Assembly (NCBI GenBank): GCA_036927565.1
Contig: JAYESD010000001.1
Location: 281,305,560-281,369,559, forward strand
Reading direction: 5' to 3'
From: Tuctoria greenei
Taxonomy: Eukaryota > Streptophyta > Magnoliopsida > Poales > Poaceae
Length of the DNA: 64,000 bases
The notes under the pieces are model-generated. The model was not told the origin of the DNA and did no database searches. It was given only the letters and a program-made list of their open reading frames with translations. Shown piece after piece: positions 10,440 to 21,950 of this stretch (position 1 is its first letter; every line of letters starts with the position of its first letter). The translations under genes and the position numbers were made by a program.

Positions 10440-11345
10440 GAGTATAAAAATAAAAACAGGTTAAACCCTTCCTGGGCCAAAAACCCCTTCGACCCATCTC
10501 CTCTTCCTTTTTTCTTCTTCTCTCCTCGCTGGCCCAACCCAGCCGCGCCTCCTCCCCTCACTCTTTTTCTTCCCCCGTTGGGCTCAACTCGCACGACGCT
10601 GGCCCAGTTCGGCCCAATCGCGCGCCATGCCCCCTCCTGCGGAACCCTAGCGCTCGCTCGGTGCCGCCGCCTCCGCCACGTGCGCGCCCCACCCCCAAGC
10701 CCAACTGCGCCCTCGCCTTGCTCTGCACGCGGGCCCCACCCGTCATCGCCGCTTCTTCCCCACTACGCACGCGCCCGACCGAGAATGGCGCCCACGATCG
10801 CGCTGGAAATCTGGGCGTTCGTGCCCACCTTTTTAGGCTCCGCGCCCATAAACAATTACCTTCCCCGATCCCCATTCCTTTCGTGCCTTGCCCTCTCACC
10901 GAAGCGCCGCCTCTCGCGCCCCTGTACCGTGAAGGTTGCGCCACCGCCGTCACCATGGACGGCCGTCCACAGGTCTTGGCGTTTCGTCGCAAGGAAGTCG
11001 ATCCGGTTTTCTCCATCGCACTATCGAGGTCCATGTCATCGTGCCGCCCCCGAAGGATGCCTCTTCGACGAGATCCCGCCACCGTACCGCCTTGCCAACG
11101 TCATCGAAAACCCAACACCGCACCTTGCCGATGAGAGCTCATCTCCGGTCATCCTCGACCTCACACGACCCCGTGGTGAGATTCCCCATATTCTCCTCTC
11201 TCGTTTGCCTCAACTCCCGTCGAGTTTGGAGCATTGTAGCCAAGGTTTGACAACTCCGGGGGGGGCTTCGGCGATGGCACCGCCGCCTTGCTCGCCGCCG
11301 GCGCCGACCACCACCTTGACCCCTCCTTGACCGTCAGATCTTGCT
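10440..11345 (+). other. GC-rich, CpG-rich island inside the Tekay-like LTR
   Basis: This roughly 0.9-kb stretch is much richer in G and C than the AT-rich DNA around it. It is open in several frames on both strands, encoding only Pro/Arg/Ala-rich low-complexity sequence. Overlapping long frames on both strands indicate base composition, not a gene. I see no recognisable domain. Confidence 0.6.
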
Positions 11346-12214
11346 GGACGGTCGGGATTAGAACTTCCCGAAGGGGTATGGCTCGATCCACCGTGGACAT
11401 GAGCCAGTGCCCTCACCCCTTGGTCCACGGACCCGTAGACTCGTTCCACACATTTTTGTGTAGAAAAATAAAACGTAAAAGAAAAAGGAAATGGTATTTT
11501 GCATCTAGGTCCCCGTTCTTTAAAAAAATAAGGAAAAGAAAATAATAAAATTACACCGAGGTCCTGAAATCTTTCTGACTAGCCCCTAGACTTTAGGGAA
11601 ATTGGTTTATACTTTATATTATTTATAGGAAAATTCCAGTAAATATATTTAAATTGCAAAGAATTTAGTTAATGCATGGAAAATGTTTTTAAATGATAAA
11701 TAAATATAAAATATAGAAAAAATTAGTTATAAATCTTTTTATGCTGAAATAAAATTAGAGATGCGTATAAAATATATTTTGACCTTGGATAATTTAATAA
11801 AATTGTTCTTAGCCATAAATAAATACTAGAAATGGAGAACAAAAATAGAAATAATAAGAAAATTATCTATAAAACCTTTTTAGCTAAAATAAAATTATAA
11901 ATTGCATATAAAATATATTTGGACCATGAGAAATTCATTAAAAATGTTTTTAACATATAAATAAATATTAAAAAAGGAAAATAAATGGTAAATGTATTTC
12001 TTTGGCTATGAAAAAAATAATGAATCACTCATGACTCTGATTGAAATCATAATTGTAACATCGTCAATGATAGCATTTGCATTGCTTGTATGGTGTACTG
12101 TTGGTGATTGCTTTTCTTTCTCTTTTGATGTTAGTTTATACGCACTCGTATCTCGATCAAGAGGCTACATTAAGATGTGAAGATCAATAGTTCATTGGAG
12201 AAGAACTGAGCAGC

Positions 12215-12224
12215 TATATAAAAA
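12215..12224 (+). promoter_or_regulatory. TATA box of the Tekay-like LTR
   Basis: TATATAAAAA is followed by a moderately GC-rich start region, about 2.0 kb into the LTR. Transcription would start about 30 bp downstream. Confidence 0.65.
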
Positions 12225-13411
12225 CAGGCAAGTGCCCTTGACCATCTTGTGCCTATTTTAAGGATTCTAGTTAGTTGCATGCTTAATTAATGTGAATCCT
12301 ATTCTATTTACCGTTCTATATAATTCCTTGTCGCTCGGGATGGAAAGGGTGGTACTTGGGGTACTGACTTACGCTTAACCATGCATAATAGATGGGGGAA
12401 ACAATTGATCATATATGTCACCTATGATTTATGATTACTTATTGAGATATGGAAAACGAATTATAGTGGATAGGAATCTGGCGGATTGGTTTGAATGGGT
12501 ATGGTGCAGTACGCACGAGACCCGGGATTGGAGTTTGGACCTTGCCGGATTCTAAGGACCGATTTATGGAGGAAGCCACTAAGCTTTATAGTATCGCCAC
12601 AAGACTGAGTATGGGGCAGCTTGGTCGATTAATTAGGCCTCTCCCGGCGTAGTATTGGTAATTGGATAGTGCGGGGAATTGGTTCAGGGTGTACAGCCTT
12701 GGGATCCGCATGGCTCAAGAGGGGGCAACTGGGGTGTTGAGACGCGGTGTAGCGGCTCACACTTTTGTACAGGGGTGAAACCTCAGAGGGTTAGTACGCG
12801 TCGGGATAATTCTTTGTAAAGACCTCGTAGTAATCTCCTGGCCACACATCTACGGAAGTGTGTATTGTGGTTGGCCGCCACCGGCAGCAGAGAGGTTTAC
12901 TTAGTCCACCTGACAACAGGGGATGAAATCACGGCTTGTGGGTAAATGATACATTCTCTCCAGAGATTGGAAAACTGTCATGACAGCCGTGCTCACGGAC
13001 AAGAGCGACTTGATGCTGAATTCATAATTAGACGATGGTTGAGATGATGGTTGAGAATGATATTGGCATTATTATATTATTATTATTGTTATGGTTGGGA
13101 TTATTCACTTAGATGTAGGTAGCTAATGAAAGCTAAGGATAGATTTAATGCTTAGTGCTTAAGCCACTATCAGCCTTTTCTCTTTTGATTGGCCTTCATG
13201 TCATTTATTTCCCACACTTGCTGAGTACCACGGGATGGTACTCACACTTGCTTTGTTGTACTTTTTTTTATAAATGCTGCTCAGTGAAGAGAAGATTCAA
13301 CGAAGACAAGTTTCTATTGAAGACGGTGTGTAGAAGGTCGCGCTGATGCCAGTCGATTTGCCTGTGGTTGCTCTAGAGAGTTTTTTCCTTTTCCGCTGCT
13401 ATTCAAAACAC

Positions 13412-13675
13412 TTTCGAAAGGTATAAATGTTGTTTGCATGCGATATAGAACTGTTTATCACTACTTGTCGTACATTTATGGTGAAACTGATCCTGGCATA
13501 CATGTATTTTGCAGCTGGTTTTATTCTTAATAAAATAAAACCATTTCGAAAGGTATAAATATTGTTTGCATGCGATATAGAACTGTTTATCACTACTTGT
13601 CGTACATGTATGGTGAAACTGATCCTGACATATATGTATTTTGCAGCTGGTTTTATTCTTAATAAAACCGGGTGT
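13412..13675 (+). repeat. 132-bp tandem duplication near the LTR end
   Basis: Two copies of a unit beginning TTTCGAAAGGTATAAAT start at 13412 and 13544, and both contain TGGTGAAACTGATCCTG and TTGCAGCTGGTTTTATTC. The other LTR copy has only one unit (about 8744-8840). The duplication is therefore private to copy 2 and arose after insertion. Confidence 0.9.
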
Positions 13676-13739
13676 GACAATATTTAAGGTTGGAAGAGAA
13701 AGGACAGTAAATGATATGACATATATGCTGGAATTTTTT

Positions 13740-14574
13740 TTTTCTTCTAGCAAAAGCAAGCAGAAGCTGCCACCATCTCTTTGCCACTCCGATTGAACCA
13801 ACACAGCGGCTTCCAGCTTGGACCGGCAAGGACGAACCTAGTGCAGGAGTTTATCATGAGAGGAAGAGGAAAGGTGAATATCAGAAGACTGACGCTGGCG
13901 CCGAAAACTCAAAATTTTAACAGATCCGAACTGGATGCGAATGAAGTTCGGATTCAAGAAGAAGTTGAACTTGCAAGGGCATTGTTCGTGGTCGCAGGAT
14001 CGGAAAAGCAACGCGGAAGGCAAATCCACGGGAGCAAGAACCAACGCATCAAGAATGTTAATGGTGATAGGCGTTTAGCAGATGAAGAGCAGACCCAGAT
14101 TTCACCGATGCCTCACACATGCAGAAGCTTGCCTCACACATGTATGAGGAATCGTCGACTTCCTCCCGGCCCCGGGCTAGAAGATATTCAGCGCCGGCGA
14201 GGGTATCTCAAGACGAGTCTTTAACGTCAGGAGATCTGTCATCAGAGGAGAGTACTTGGAGTGTTTCCAGCCCCGGACGATCGTCGGTGAATCTTACGGA
14301 CGACGACGACAAGGCCGGTGGCTCATCTGTGCCGGAGAGACTCCCGCTGCCGGAGGGGACGCGTGCAAGCGGTCCACTCAGATGCGGTTTTTCGAGCATG
14401 ATTAGTGCGCATGATTCAAAACACGCGGATTTGAATTCGGGAGTAATTGTGGGGAAAAACCTGACGGGTGTACCCTGTATGTGTGCCAGGCCGGACCTGC
14501 CATATCAACTTGTTCCAGGTTTGATGGCGCTGTTCCGTTGCATGGTTTTAGGGTGCGTTTGGTTTGTAGGATGA
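13740..14574 (+). pseudogene. Unidentified gene-like fragment
   Basis: Two overlapping plus-strand frames (13781-14224 and 14119-14574) have balanced, gene-like composition unlike the transposon DNA on either side. The first is rich in charged residues. The second has a Ser/Thr/Asp-rich low-complexity stretch near its N-terminus (SSEESTWSVSSPGRSS, then a short run of Asp). I do not recognise a domain, a start context or splice structure. It could be an exon pair of a host gene carried by a transposon, a truncated host gene, or chance. It is not similar to any retrotransposon domain I know. The tail after about 14540 runs into repeat-like sequence. Confidence 0.35.
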
Positions 14575-14710
14575 GACAGGACGAATCCATTTTTGATATT
14601 GTTTGTTTGGAAGACAAGTGAAACGGAATCATCCTAGAAGTAGAATATTCTTCTAATACGCAGGACAGCTTCGTCCCAACAGACTCGACCGGACGAGTTC
14701 GTCCCACTTA
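14545..14710. mobile_element. Possible small DNA-transposon or MITE fragment
   Basis: TTA followed by GGGTGCGTTTGGTTTG resembles the ends of grass Tourist-like or hAT-like MITEs, and another TTA occurs near 14708. The two ends do not form a convincing inverted repeat by eye, so this is weak. Confidence 0.3.
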
Positions 14711-15203
14711 GGGGTGAGCGTTCGGTCTACCCGGTAAATTCGGTTCGGTCATTTCGGTCTTTTTGAAATTCAGTTTTTTTAAAATCACTACTCGAAATGT
14801 TATACAAATATTAGGTACACGAAATTTTTTGGTACTTAAATTTCGGTTCGGTCTTCGGTCTTACCCGAAATACCCGAATTGTAAATTTTTCTTACTTCAT
14901 GCTCTCAACAATCAATATAAGTTTAATATCATTCATAAATTTAATCTCGAGAGACTATAAATTATTAGTTAATTAATGATGGATCATAAGTAAATAGTTT
15001 AATCTAATGATTTCACATATCAAAACTCACAAATGAAATATCAAAATCCATATTGTTTAGGATTCATAGATCATAATTTAACTTGAGATTTTTTTGTTCG
15101 GTTATTCGGTTATTTTGGGTACACGAGAGTGATACCCGAATTCGAAATTAATATATCGATTATTTAGATTTGATACCCGAATAAGTACCCGATACCTGAT
15201 ATT
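14711..15203. repeat. AT-rich repeat with CGGTTCGGT and TACCCGA words
   Basis: Near the left end it has TTCGGTTCGGTCATTTCGGTC. Near the right end it has TTCGGTTATTCGGTTAT, TGATACCCGAAT and AAGTACCCGATACC. These are partly inverted, which fits a non-autonomous hAT-like element, but the right end disappears into the assembly gap. Confidence 0.4.
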
Positions 15204-15303
15204 NNNNNNNNNNNNNNNNNNNNNNNNNNNNNNNNNNNNNNNNNNNNNNNNNNNNNNNNNNNNNNNNNNNNNNNNNNNNNNNNNNNNNNNNNNNNNNNNN
15301 NNN
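15204..15303. other. Assembly gap of 100 N
   Basis: Exactly 100 N is a conventional placeholder for a gap of unknown size. Distances across it are not reliable. Confidence 0.99.
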
Positions 15304-15832
15304 AGAGACAAAGTTAAGGATAGAAGAGAGTGTTCTAGTGAGAGATCCAGTAGGATGAATAAATGAATTGAAGGGGTAATGTGACACACACCTAAGCAAA
15401 CTACTCTATGGAGTAAGAATGTCCTAGTGGATGATCAGTTAGTAAAGGAGCTACTCCTACTATGCTTTAGGTATTCATATAAATAGTCAGCTAGTGTACA
15501 TATGACTATGATAACTACGAGTACGAGGGCTTAACAGCCCAACACATCAGGCACGGGTTTACCTCTGAGAATATCAAGACGATTCTCGCTACGAGCCTAC
15601 GGTGTAGTCGAATGTGCGGAATTCCTGTCACCTTCTGCCGCCTAGCTGTACAAACTGTGGGTCTACGAGACATCCAATGCTATTTGATTATCTAAACACC
15701 ATGCTTACATAACAAGTAAATACCTTACAGGCTCAAGTACAAGAACCTATCTTAAGAAATGACTAACCTAAACATCGTTGAAACCAATGTTAGAACCAAG
15801 CACTACATTACTCACATTAACATAATCATATT
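15304..15832. other. Unassigned sequence
   Basis: I see no ORF of interest, terminal repeat or known element here. It ends where the Tat/Retand-like LTR starts at 15833. Confidence 0.5.
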
Positions 15833-16196
15833 TGTCGATACCCTGCATACCAGGTATCTCTTCGTACCAGAAGAAGACGCGTCGAGTTCCATCTTCCAGT
15901 GTTGCGGACTTCCAGAGGCAACACGTGTCTCGCAGAGCCGGATCTGCCTCCCTCCTTAGAGTGGCTTCGACCCTGCCACGTGTCCCACAGTACCGGACCT
16001 GCCTCCCTCCTTAGGGTGGCTCCAGTGCTACCACATGGCCCGTAGTGCCGGACCTGCCTCCCTCCTTAGGATGACTTCGGTGCTGCCACGTGTCCTGGGG
16101 TGCTGGACCTACCTCCCCAATAGGGGAAGCTCCAATGTTGCCACGTGTCTCGTAGCTCCAGACCTACCTTTCCGCAAAGGGAAGCTCCAGAGTTAC
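15833..16196 (+). repeat. Tat/Retand-like LTR A, left part (split by Athila-like element)
   Basis: It starts TGTCGATACCCTGCATACC, matching the start of LTR C at 55157 (TGTCGGTACCCTGCATA). It contains tandem units of about 55-58 bp with CCACGTGTC-type cores (15921, 15976, 16086, 16140). The LTR resumes at 24910 after the inserted element. Confidence 0.88.
16192..16196 (+). repeat. Target-site duplication GTTAC, left copy
   Basis: It precedes TGTTGACATT of the Athila-like LTR and is repeated at 24905-24909 after the right LTR. Joining the flanks restores a continuous Tat/Retand LTR. Confidence 0.93.
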
Positions 16197-17422
16197 TGTT
16201 GACATTCCTTAAGTACCACATTTTGACCATAATTCACCTCATAATGTGCATAAAAGAAACACAAAAGATAGTGGTAGGGTTATACACTAACCCAATTCCA
16301 CAAGTGTTGGTGTTTATTTGTATGCAGGTGAATTATTACCCAAAATACCAAAACATGCAGGGATGAATCCATGAAAATGGATTTCAACGAATCAGACGAT
16401 GACACGTGGCAACACATGGATCAAATGGCCACAAACAGAAGAATACGAGAAGATCCAACAGTGTTTCACCCATATATATCAAGGGGGCCCACCTAGAAGC
16501 CACCTGGAGGAAGCACTCCCCGAGGGGAGCCTTGACCAGGTCGACCGAACCAGGGATTCGACCGACCTCTTCTTGGCGCCAAACTCGGTCAAATGACACG
16601 TGTTGGCTCCTCCCGACTCCATAGAGTCAATGGTGATTGATTCGCGCGTTAATTGTGGCAGGAACCGACCCTTCTACACCTATAAATAGACCCCCTCACC
16701 TCACTTCTCACACACACCAAAAGTTTAGAATAGTGTTACACTCCAAAGGTTTAGAGTAGTCCTAGAGGCTACCAAAGTAGAAGGAGAGTGTGGTGAAGAG
16801 TCTAGGAGAAGGAGGCTTAGGCTTGTCAAGTCCCTCTTCTACGCTTGTACCCCTACAAAAGTTTTACTCAATCAAGTAAGCCTTTGTGAATTCAATACAA
16901 GTTTGATCTTTTATTCTTAGTAGTTTGCACAAGTAGTTACTTGTGGGTTTACTGCTTTAATTCATTAGAGGCTCTAGTTGTAGCTTTGTGTTCGAAACAT
17001 CTAGAGTAGTGATTTAGAACGTAAGCGTGATTCTTAGGTTATAAATCATTAGTGGATATCTCATAGACCCACGGATTGAAGAGGTAGGTAGTAGGTGGTG
17101 ACAGCCCTATCTGTCCTTCGTAATCCTCCATATTCGGCTATGCCATAGGCTCTTGGCGGGAGTCGTCCTAGTATTGCTAGGAGTAAGCCCGTGCCCGAAG
17201 CAAGCATCTACTACAAACTACCTTGAATTAGGATCAATAATTTGAATTCCTCTCTGTTCCTTGCCTACCAAACAACTTTGTGTCCTTGGGTGAGCTAGTT
17301 CGAAACATTAGCACACACGTTCTTTGGATTCGATACCCTTGGGAATACTCTTTAAGGGAAAGTGCTACAATGGTATTTCCGTGCGCTTGCGGATAACTCT
17401 GTGGTGTTAAGAAATACCAACA
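16197..17422 (+). repeat. 5' LTR of the Athila-like element (1226 bp)
   Basis: It starts TGTTGACATTCC, ends AAATACCAACA, and is followed by the primer-binding site. The TATA box is at 16681-16689. Most differences from the right LTR fall in the first half. Confidence 0.93.
16681..16689 (+). promoter_or_regulatory. TATA box of the Athila-like 5' LTR
   Basis: TATAAATAG sits about 485 bp into the LTR and is followed by a C-rich start region. The same motif is at 24163-24171 in the right LTR. Confidence 0.8.
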
Positions 17423-17430
17423 AGCATTTC

Positions 17431-17445
17431 TGGCGCCGTTGCCGG
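17431..17445 (+). other. Primer-binding site of the Athila-like element
   Basis: TGGCGCCGTTGCCGG lies eight bases after the LTR. This sequence is characteristic of Athila-type elements and is usually attributed to aspartate tRNA priming. Confidence 0.8.
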
Positions 17446-17549
17446 AGAACCGTTGCTGTTAATCTTCGAACCAAGATCACCCTCGTATCATATCCCCCTA
17501 ATATATCATCTTACCTTTCTTATTCTCTTACCTTACCACCACCATATAA

Positions 17550-18550
17550 ATGGAGCAACCCACCATTCTTTCTTACTCTGCTCCGAAGGGCAAGTTCTGT
17601 GAGCCACCGCCTTCGGCGGAACCTATTTGTTCAACCAGCTATGAACTTTGTCCTGGCTTTATAGCTATGGTTCGGGAACAATCCTTCTCAGAAACGGATT
17701 GTGAAAACCCTTACCACCATCTATGAGAGTTCGAACAACTGTGTTCATGCCTTCTAATCAAAGGTATGACACAGGAAACTCTCAAATGGAAGTTGTTTCC
17801 TTTTTCCCTCGAGGAAAAAGCCAAACAGTGGTACAACCACTACGTTGGGAAGACAAACGGTGATTGGAGTGAATTACGGGACAAGTTTTGTCTTGCTTTC
17901 TTTCCATTGCCAGAATTGTTTCCTTACGGAGGGAAGTACTATGCTTCCAGCAGATGGAGAAGGAATCCATAGGTGCAGCTTGGGACAGATTTTCTCTGTT
18001 GAAAAATTCTAGCCCATATTTGTTAATCCCTGATCCGATGCTCTTGCAACATTTCTTCATGGGATTGAACAAAGAGTCTGCCCTATATCTTGAAATTACG
18101 GCTGGAGGATCTTTCCTCCATAAGACTCCAGGCAATGATCTTCTGGACAGAATTCTAGAAAATTCTTCCTTCATTATGGGTCTTAATGAGCCTCCCCAAG
18201 AGGAAGTCGTGTCAAGAATGGAGGATGCACTCTTGTACAAGGATGAACCCATTTCTTGTTTACCCCAAGCCTTGCTAGAGGAATCCTCTCCCAAACCTGA
18301 GACTACGAAGGTAGAAGAAATTCAACCCTTGCAATTTCCATTTTACTTCGAGGAAGAGCTTTTTGAAGATTATGGAAATACCTCGAAGTATTGTTGCTAT
18401 AGGAAACCTTCATTGCCACCAACTCCACCTGAACCACCTGACGGGGTGTTCATCCGTCAGACGGTCAAGGAGTTGACCTTTATCCTGAGGAGAGAGTGGA
18501 CAGCTGAAGTCGAGAATTCACCCGAAATTCTTCGGATGACCTCACCTTTG
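17550..18550 (+). pseudogene. Athila-like gag, broken
   Basis: Gag starts at ATG 17550 (MEQPTILSYSAPKGK) and runs in frame through NPYHHL to a TGA at about 17724, where the family usually has Arg (CGA). It continues with MTQETLKWKLFPFSLEEKAKQWY, the conserved gag helix region. A frameshift near 17930 moves the reading to the frame beginning at 17888, which carries EKESIGAAWDRFSLL and QHFFMGL. The gag region ends around the acidic, Pro-rich linker at about 18400-18450. At least one nonsense and one frameshift lesion make it non-functional. Confidence 0.88.
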
Positions 18551-19372
18551 GCTACCATTTTGTGTTCTATTAGAGGGACAACAATGAGAATCCTATACAA
18601 CCCTACTGTTGGAGCTAATCTCATTTCCGATTCTTGTGCTCTCGCCATTCTTGGCGATGTGCCATTGGCACCAACACACAAATCCTTCCGAGATTCGTTT
18701 GGAACCATTCTTGAAGGATGTGGGGTTCTGCAACAAGTGTCTGTTAGACACAAAGATGTTGAGGCTCTCCTAGAATTTCACGTGTTCGAAATCAAAGATT
18801 TCGACATCATGATAGGGATTCCCATAGAGAAATTTCTCATGGAAGTTCCTTTGGAAGGAAGCCGCAATATCAATCTTGGAGGGAGAAATTTCTCCATGCC
18901 TATTCTGCGTTCAAAGAACACATCTGCAGAATCTCCCATCCAAGATGAGCCAATGGAGGAGGTTAAGACTCTTCAATTTTTAGAACCCCCTGAAATTGAA
19001 GGAGAAGAAGACTTCGTCCAAGAGGAGGATGAATTTCAGGAGGAAATTGAATTGCCAAAAGAAGAGCCCTCCCCAAAACCTCCTGTTGAGCTCAAGATTC
19101 TACCTCCAGGCCTACGTTATGACTTTCTAAATGGCGATTTGGAAGCCCCTATCATCATAAGTGACAAGCTTTCAGATGATGAAATGCTCAAGCTCATAGC
19201 CATGTTAGAAAGGCATAGAGCTGTTTTTGGATATTCACTTCAGGATCTCAAGGGAATTAGTCCAGCATTATGCACCCATCGTATTCCAATTGACCCTGAG
19301 AGTGTCCCCTCAAGGGAGCCTCAAAGGCGATTGAATAATGCGATGCGGGAAGTTTCAATAAAGAAGTCTTGA
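18540..19372 (+). pseudogene. Athila-like protease and linker region
   Basis: This is the downstream part of the 17888-19372 frame. IRGTTMRILYNPTVGANLIS occupies the place of the aspartic protease active-site loop (about 18565-18625), but the expected catalytic Asp-Ser/Thr-Gly is not visible, which may be decay or lineage-specific change. A Glu-rich linker follows (about 18950-19090), then the RT approach sequence LPPGLRYDFLNGD and SDDEMLKLIAMLERHRAVFGYS. The frame ends at a frameshift near 19350, just before the RT core. Confidence 0.8.
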
Positions 19373-20091
19373 AACTTCTGCATGCCTGGATTATTTACCC
19401 TGTTCCTCATAGTGAATGGGTAAGTCCAGTTCAAGTAGTGCCTAAGAAGGGAGGTATGACGGTTTTTCAAAACGAGAGGAATGAATTAATTCCTCAATGG
19501 ACCGTCATGGGATGGAGAATGTGCATTGACTACCAAAAACTTAACAAGGCAACAAGGAAATACCATTTTCCATTGCCCTTCATCGATGAGATGTTAGAGC
19601 GATTGGCAAAACACTCCTACTTCTGTTTCCTTGATGGGTATTCGGGATATCATCAAATTCCTATCCACCCCGATGATCAAATTAAGGCCACGTTCACATG
19701 TCCTTACGGGACCTATGGCCACCGACGTATGTCCTTTGGGCTGTGTAACGCTCCTGCCTCTTTCCACAGATGCATGATGTCTATATTTTCTGACATGATC
19801 GAGGATATCATGGAAGTTTTCATGGACGATTTCTCCGTCTATGGAAAACCTTTTGATCATTGTCTAGAAAATTTAGACACGGTCTTACAAAGATGCCAGG
19901 AGAAGGACCTTGTGCTTAATTGGGAAAAGTGCCATTTCATGGTCCAGGAAGGCATCGTTCTTGGACACTTGGTGTTCGAGACAGGGATAGAGGTGAACAA
20001 GGCTAAAATTGAAGTTATTGAAAAACTTCCACCTCCTATCAATGTTAAGGGAATTCACAGCTTTTTAGGTCATGCGGGGTTCTACCGATGA
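19369..20091 (+). pseudogene. Athila-like reverse transcriptase fragment
   Basis: This is the RT core: SEWVSPVQVVPKKGG, WRMCIDYQKLN, FLDGYSGYHQI, MSFGLCNAPASF and the catalytic FMDD at 19819-19830. It ends SFLGHAGFYR at TGA 20089-20091, where the family has Arg. The mutated codon is consistent with CGA to TGA, a typical change at a methylated CpG. A second in-frame TGA follows near 20173, before RNase H. Confidence 0.93.
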
Positions 20092-21950
20092 TTTATCAAG
20101 GATTTTTCCAAAATCACTAGACCCCTCACAAACCTATTAGCTAAAGAAGCTCCCTTTGATTTCGATGATGAATGACTTAAATCATTTGATATACTCAAAA
20201 AGGCACTCATCTCAGCTCCAATTATCCAACCTCCTGATTGGACACTGCCATTCGAAATCATGTGTGATGCCAGTGACTTTGCTGTTGGTGCGGTCTTAGG
20301 CCAAACCAAAGATAAAAAGCATCATGCAATAGCCTATGCTAGCAAAACTCTGACAGGAGCCCAACTCAATTATGCCACAACTGAGAAAGAGCTCCTAGTA
20401 GTAGTTTTTGCTATCAACAAGTTTAGATCCTATTTGGTTGGAGCAAAGGTCATAGTCTACACAGACCATGCTGCTTTGAAATATCTGCTTACCAAAAAGG
20501 ATGCTAAACCCAGGCTAATTCGATGGATTCTTCTACTCCAAGAATTTGATATGAAAATAAGAGATAAGAAAGGAGTAGAGAATTCAGTAGCAGATCATCT
20601 TTCACGTACGGAAGTCACACAAACAATGAACATACCTATCAATGACTTCCTACGAGATGATATGCTCCTCAAGGTGACATACTCTCACCCTTGGTATGCG
20701 GATATCGTGAAATTTATGGTCACAAGATACATACCACCAGAGGAGAACAAAAAGAAACTCATTTATGAGAGTCGTAGACACCTTTGGGATGACCCTTACC
20801 TCTATCGAGTATGTACCGATGGCCTTCTTAGAAGGTGCGTCCCATCAATTGAAGGCACCAAAATTATAGAGAAATACCATGCTGGGCCTTACGGTGGTCA
20901 TTACAGTGTTTACCGTACTCAGGCAAAGATCTGGCAGAGTGGATTCTATTGGCCTTCAATGTATGAAGATACCAAGGAATTCGTTCGTAGATGTTGGAAA
21001 TGCGAGAAGCATGGAGGAATCTCTACTCGCGATGTGATGCCCCTAACATACAATCTCCAAGTGGAATTATTTGATTTATGGGGTATTGATTTCATGGGAC
21101 CTTTTCCTAGGTCTTATGATTGCGAGTATATTCTGGTTGCCGTCGATTATGTGTCAAAATGGGTAGAAGCATTGCCATGCAAAAATGCTGATTCCAAGCA
21201 AGCAAGGAAAATGTTCCATGAGATCATTTTCCCACACTTTGGAACTCCCCGTATGGTCATAAGTGATGGAGGGTCTCATTTCATAGATAAGACCTTCCGA
21301 AACTTTTTAAGGGAACTTGGAGTCCAACATAACATTGCTACCCCATACCACCCACAGACAAGTGGTCAAGCAGAAACATCTAATAAACAAATTAAGAATA
21401 TTCTGCAAAAGATTGTCTTGGAAATGAGAACGGGATGGAAGCAAAAGCTACCCGACACATTGTGGGCATATCGTACTGCCTACAAGACACCTATCGGCAT
21501 GTCTCCTTTCCAACTTGTCTATGGGAAGACTTGCCATCTTCCTGTAGAATTGGAACATAGAGCGTATTGGGCCATCAAGCGGTGGAACATGAATCTTAAC
21601 GAAGCTGGAAATCACCGATTGAAGCAAATCTCTAAGTTGGAGGAATGGAGAGATAAGGTGTACCACAGTGCCATAATTTATAAAGAGAGAACCAAAAGAT
21701 GGCAAAATAAGAGGATTACGCTGGAAGAGTTCAAACCTGGAGATAAAGTTTTACTTTTTAACTCTTTGGACATGGGAAGCGTATAAGTAAATGGGAAGGA
21801 CCCTTCACTGTAGTAGATACTTCATACCATGGAGCAATCACACTCCAAGGTGATGACGGTCAACATTCAAAGTGAATGGGCACCGACTCAAATTATTTCT
21901 CGATTCCCAAAAGGATACAAAAAAACAATTTGACGTGGTAAATCTAATCA
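20092..21950 (+). pseudogene. Athila-like RNase H and integrase
   Basis: After two stops the frame is open from 20260 to 21786 (508 codons). RNase H starts near MCDASDFAVGAVLGQ and includes TEKELLVVVFA and TDHAALKYL. Integrase has a zinc finger with paired His (YHAGPYGGHYS) and Cys (CWKCEKHG), then the core Asp in WGIDFMGP, the second Asp in ISDGGSHF and the region of the catalytic Glu in PYHPQTSGQAETSNK. The frame breaks after NSLDMG near 21775. KWEGPFTVVDTSYHGAITLQ continues in another frame to about 21950. Function is unlikely because RT is interrupted. Confidence 0.93.

Larger units (their letters stand above)
10216..13679 (+). repeat. Complete Tekay-like LTR (3464 bp)
   Basis: It starts TGTCACACCCGTATTTTC and ends CCGGGTGTGACA, so the termini are inverted repeats (TGTCACACCCG and CGGGTGTGACA). 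A strong TATA box lies at 12215-12224. Very long LTRs with a GC-rich island and tRNA-Met priming fit Tekay/Del chromoviruses of grasses. The 3' portion matches the split 5' LTR copy. The upstream flank that would show a target-site duplication is outside the window; ATATT follows the right end. Confidence 0.85.

Noticed and set aside
10374..11330. Long overlapping ORFs on both strands in the GC-rich part of the Tekay-like LTR (up to 318 codons)
   Set aside because: Several frames on both strands are open at once and encode only Pro/Arg/Ala low-complexity sequence. This is base composition inside an LTR, not a gene.
14545..14710. Clean Tourist-type MITE with TTA duplications
   Set aside because: The two ends do not form a matching terminal inverted repeat by eye, so it is listed only as a possible fragment.
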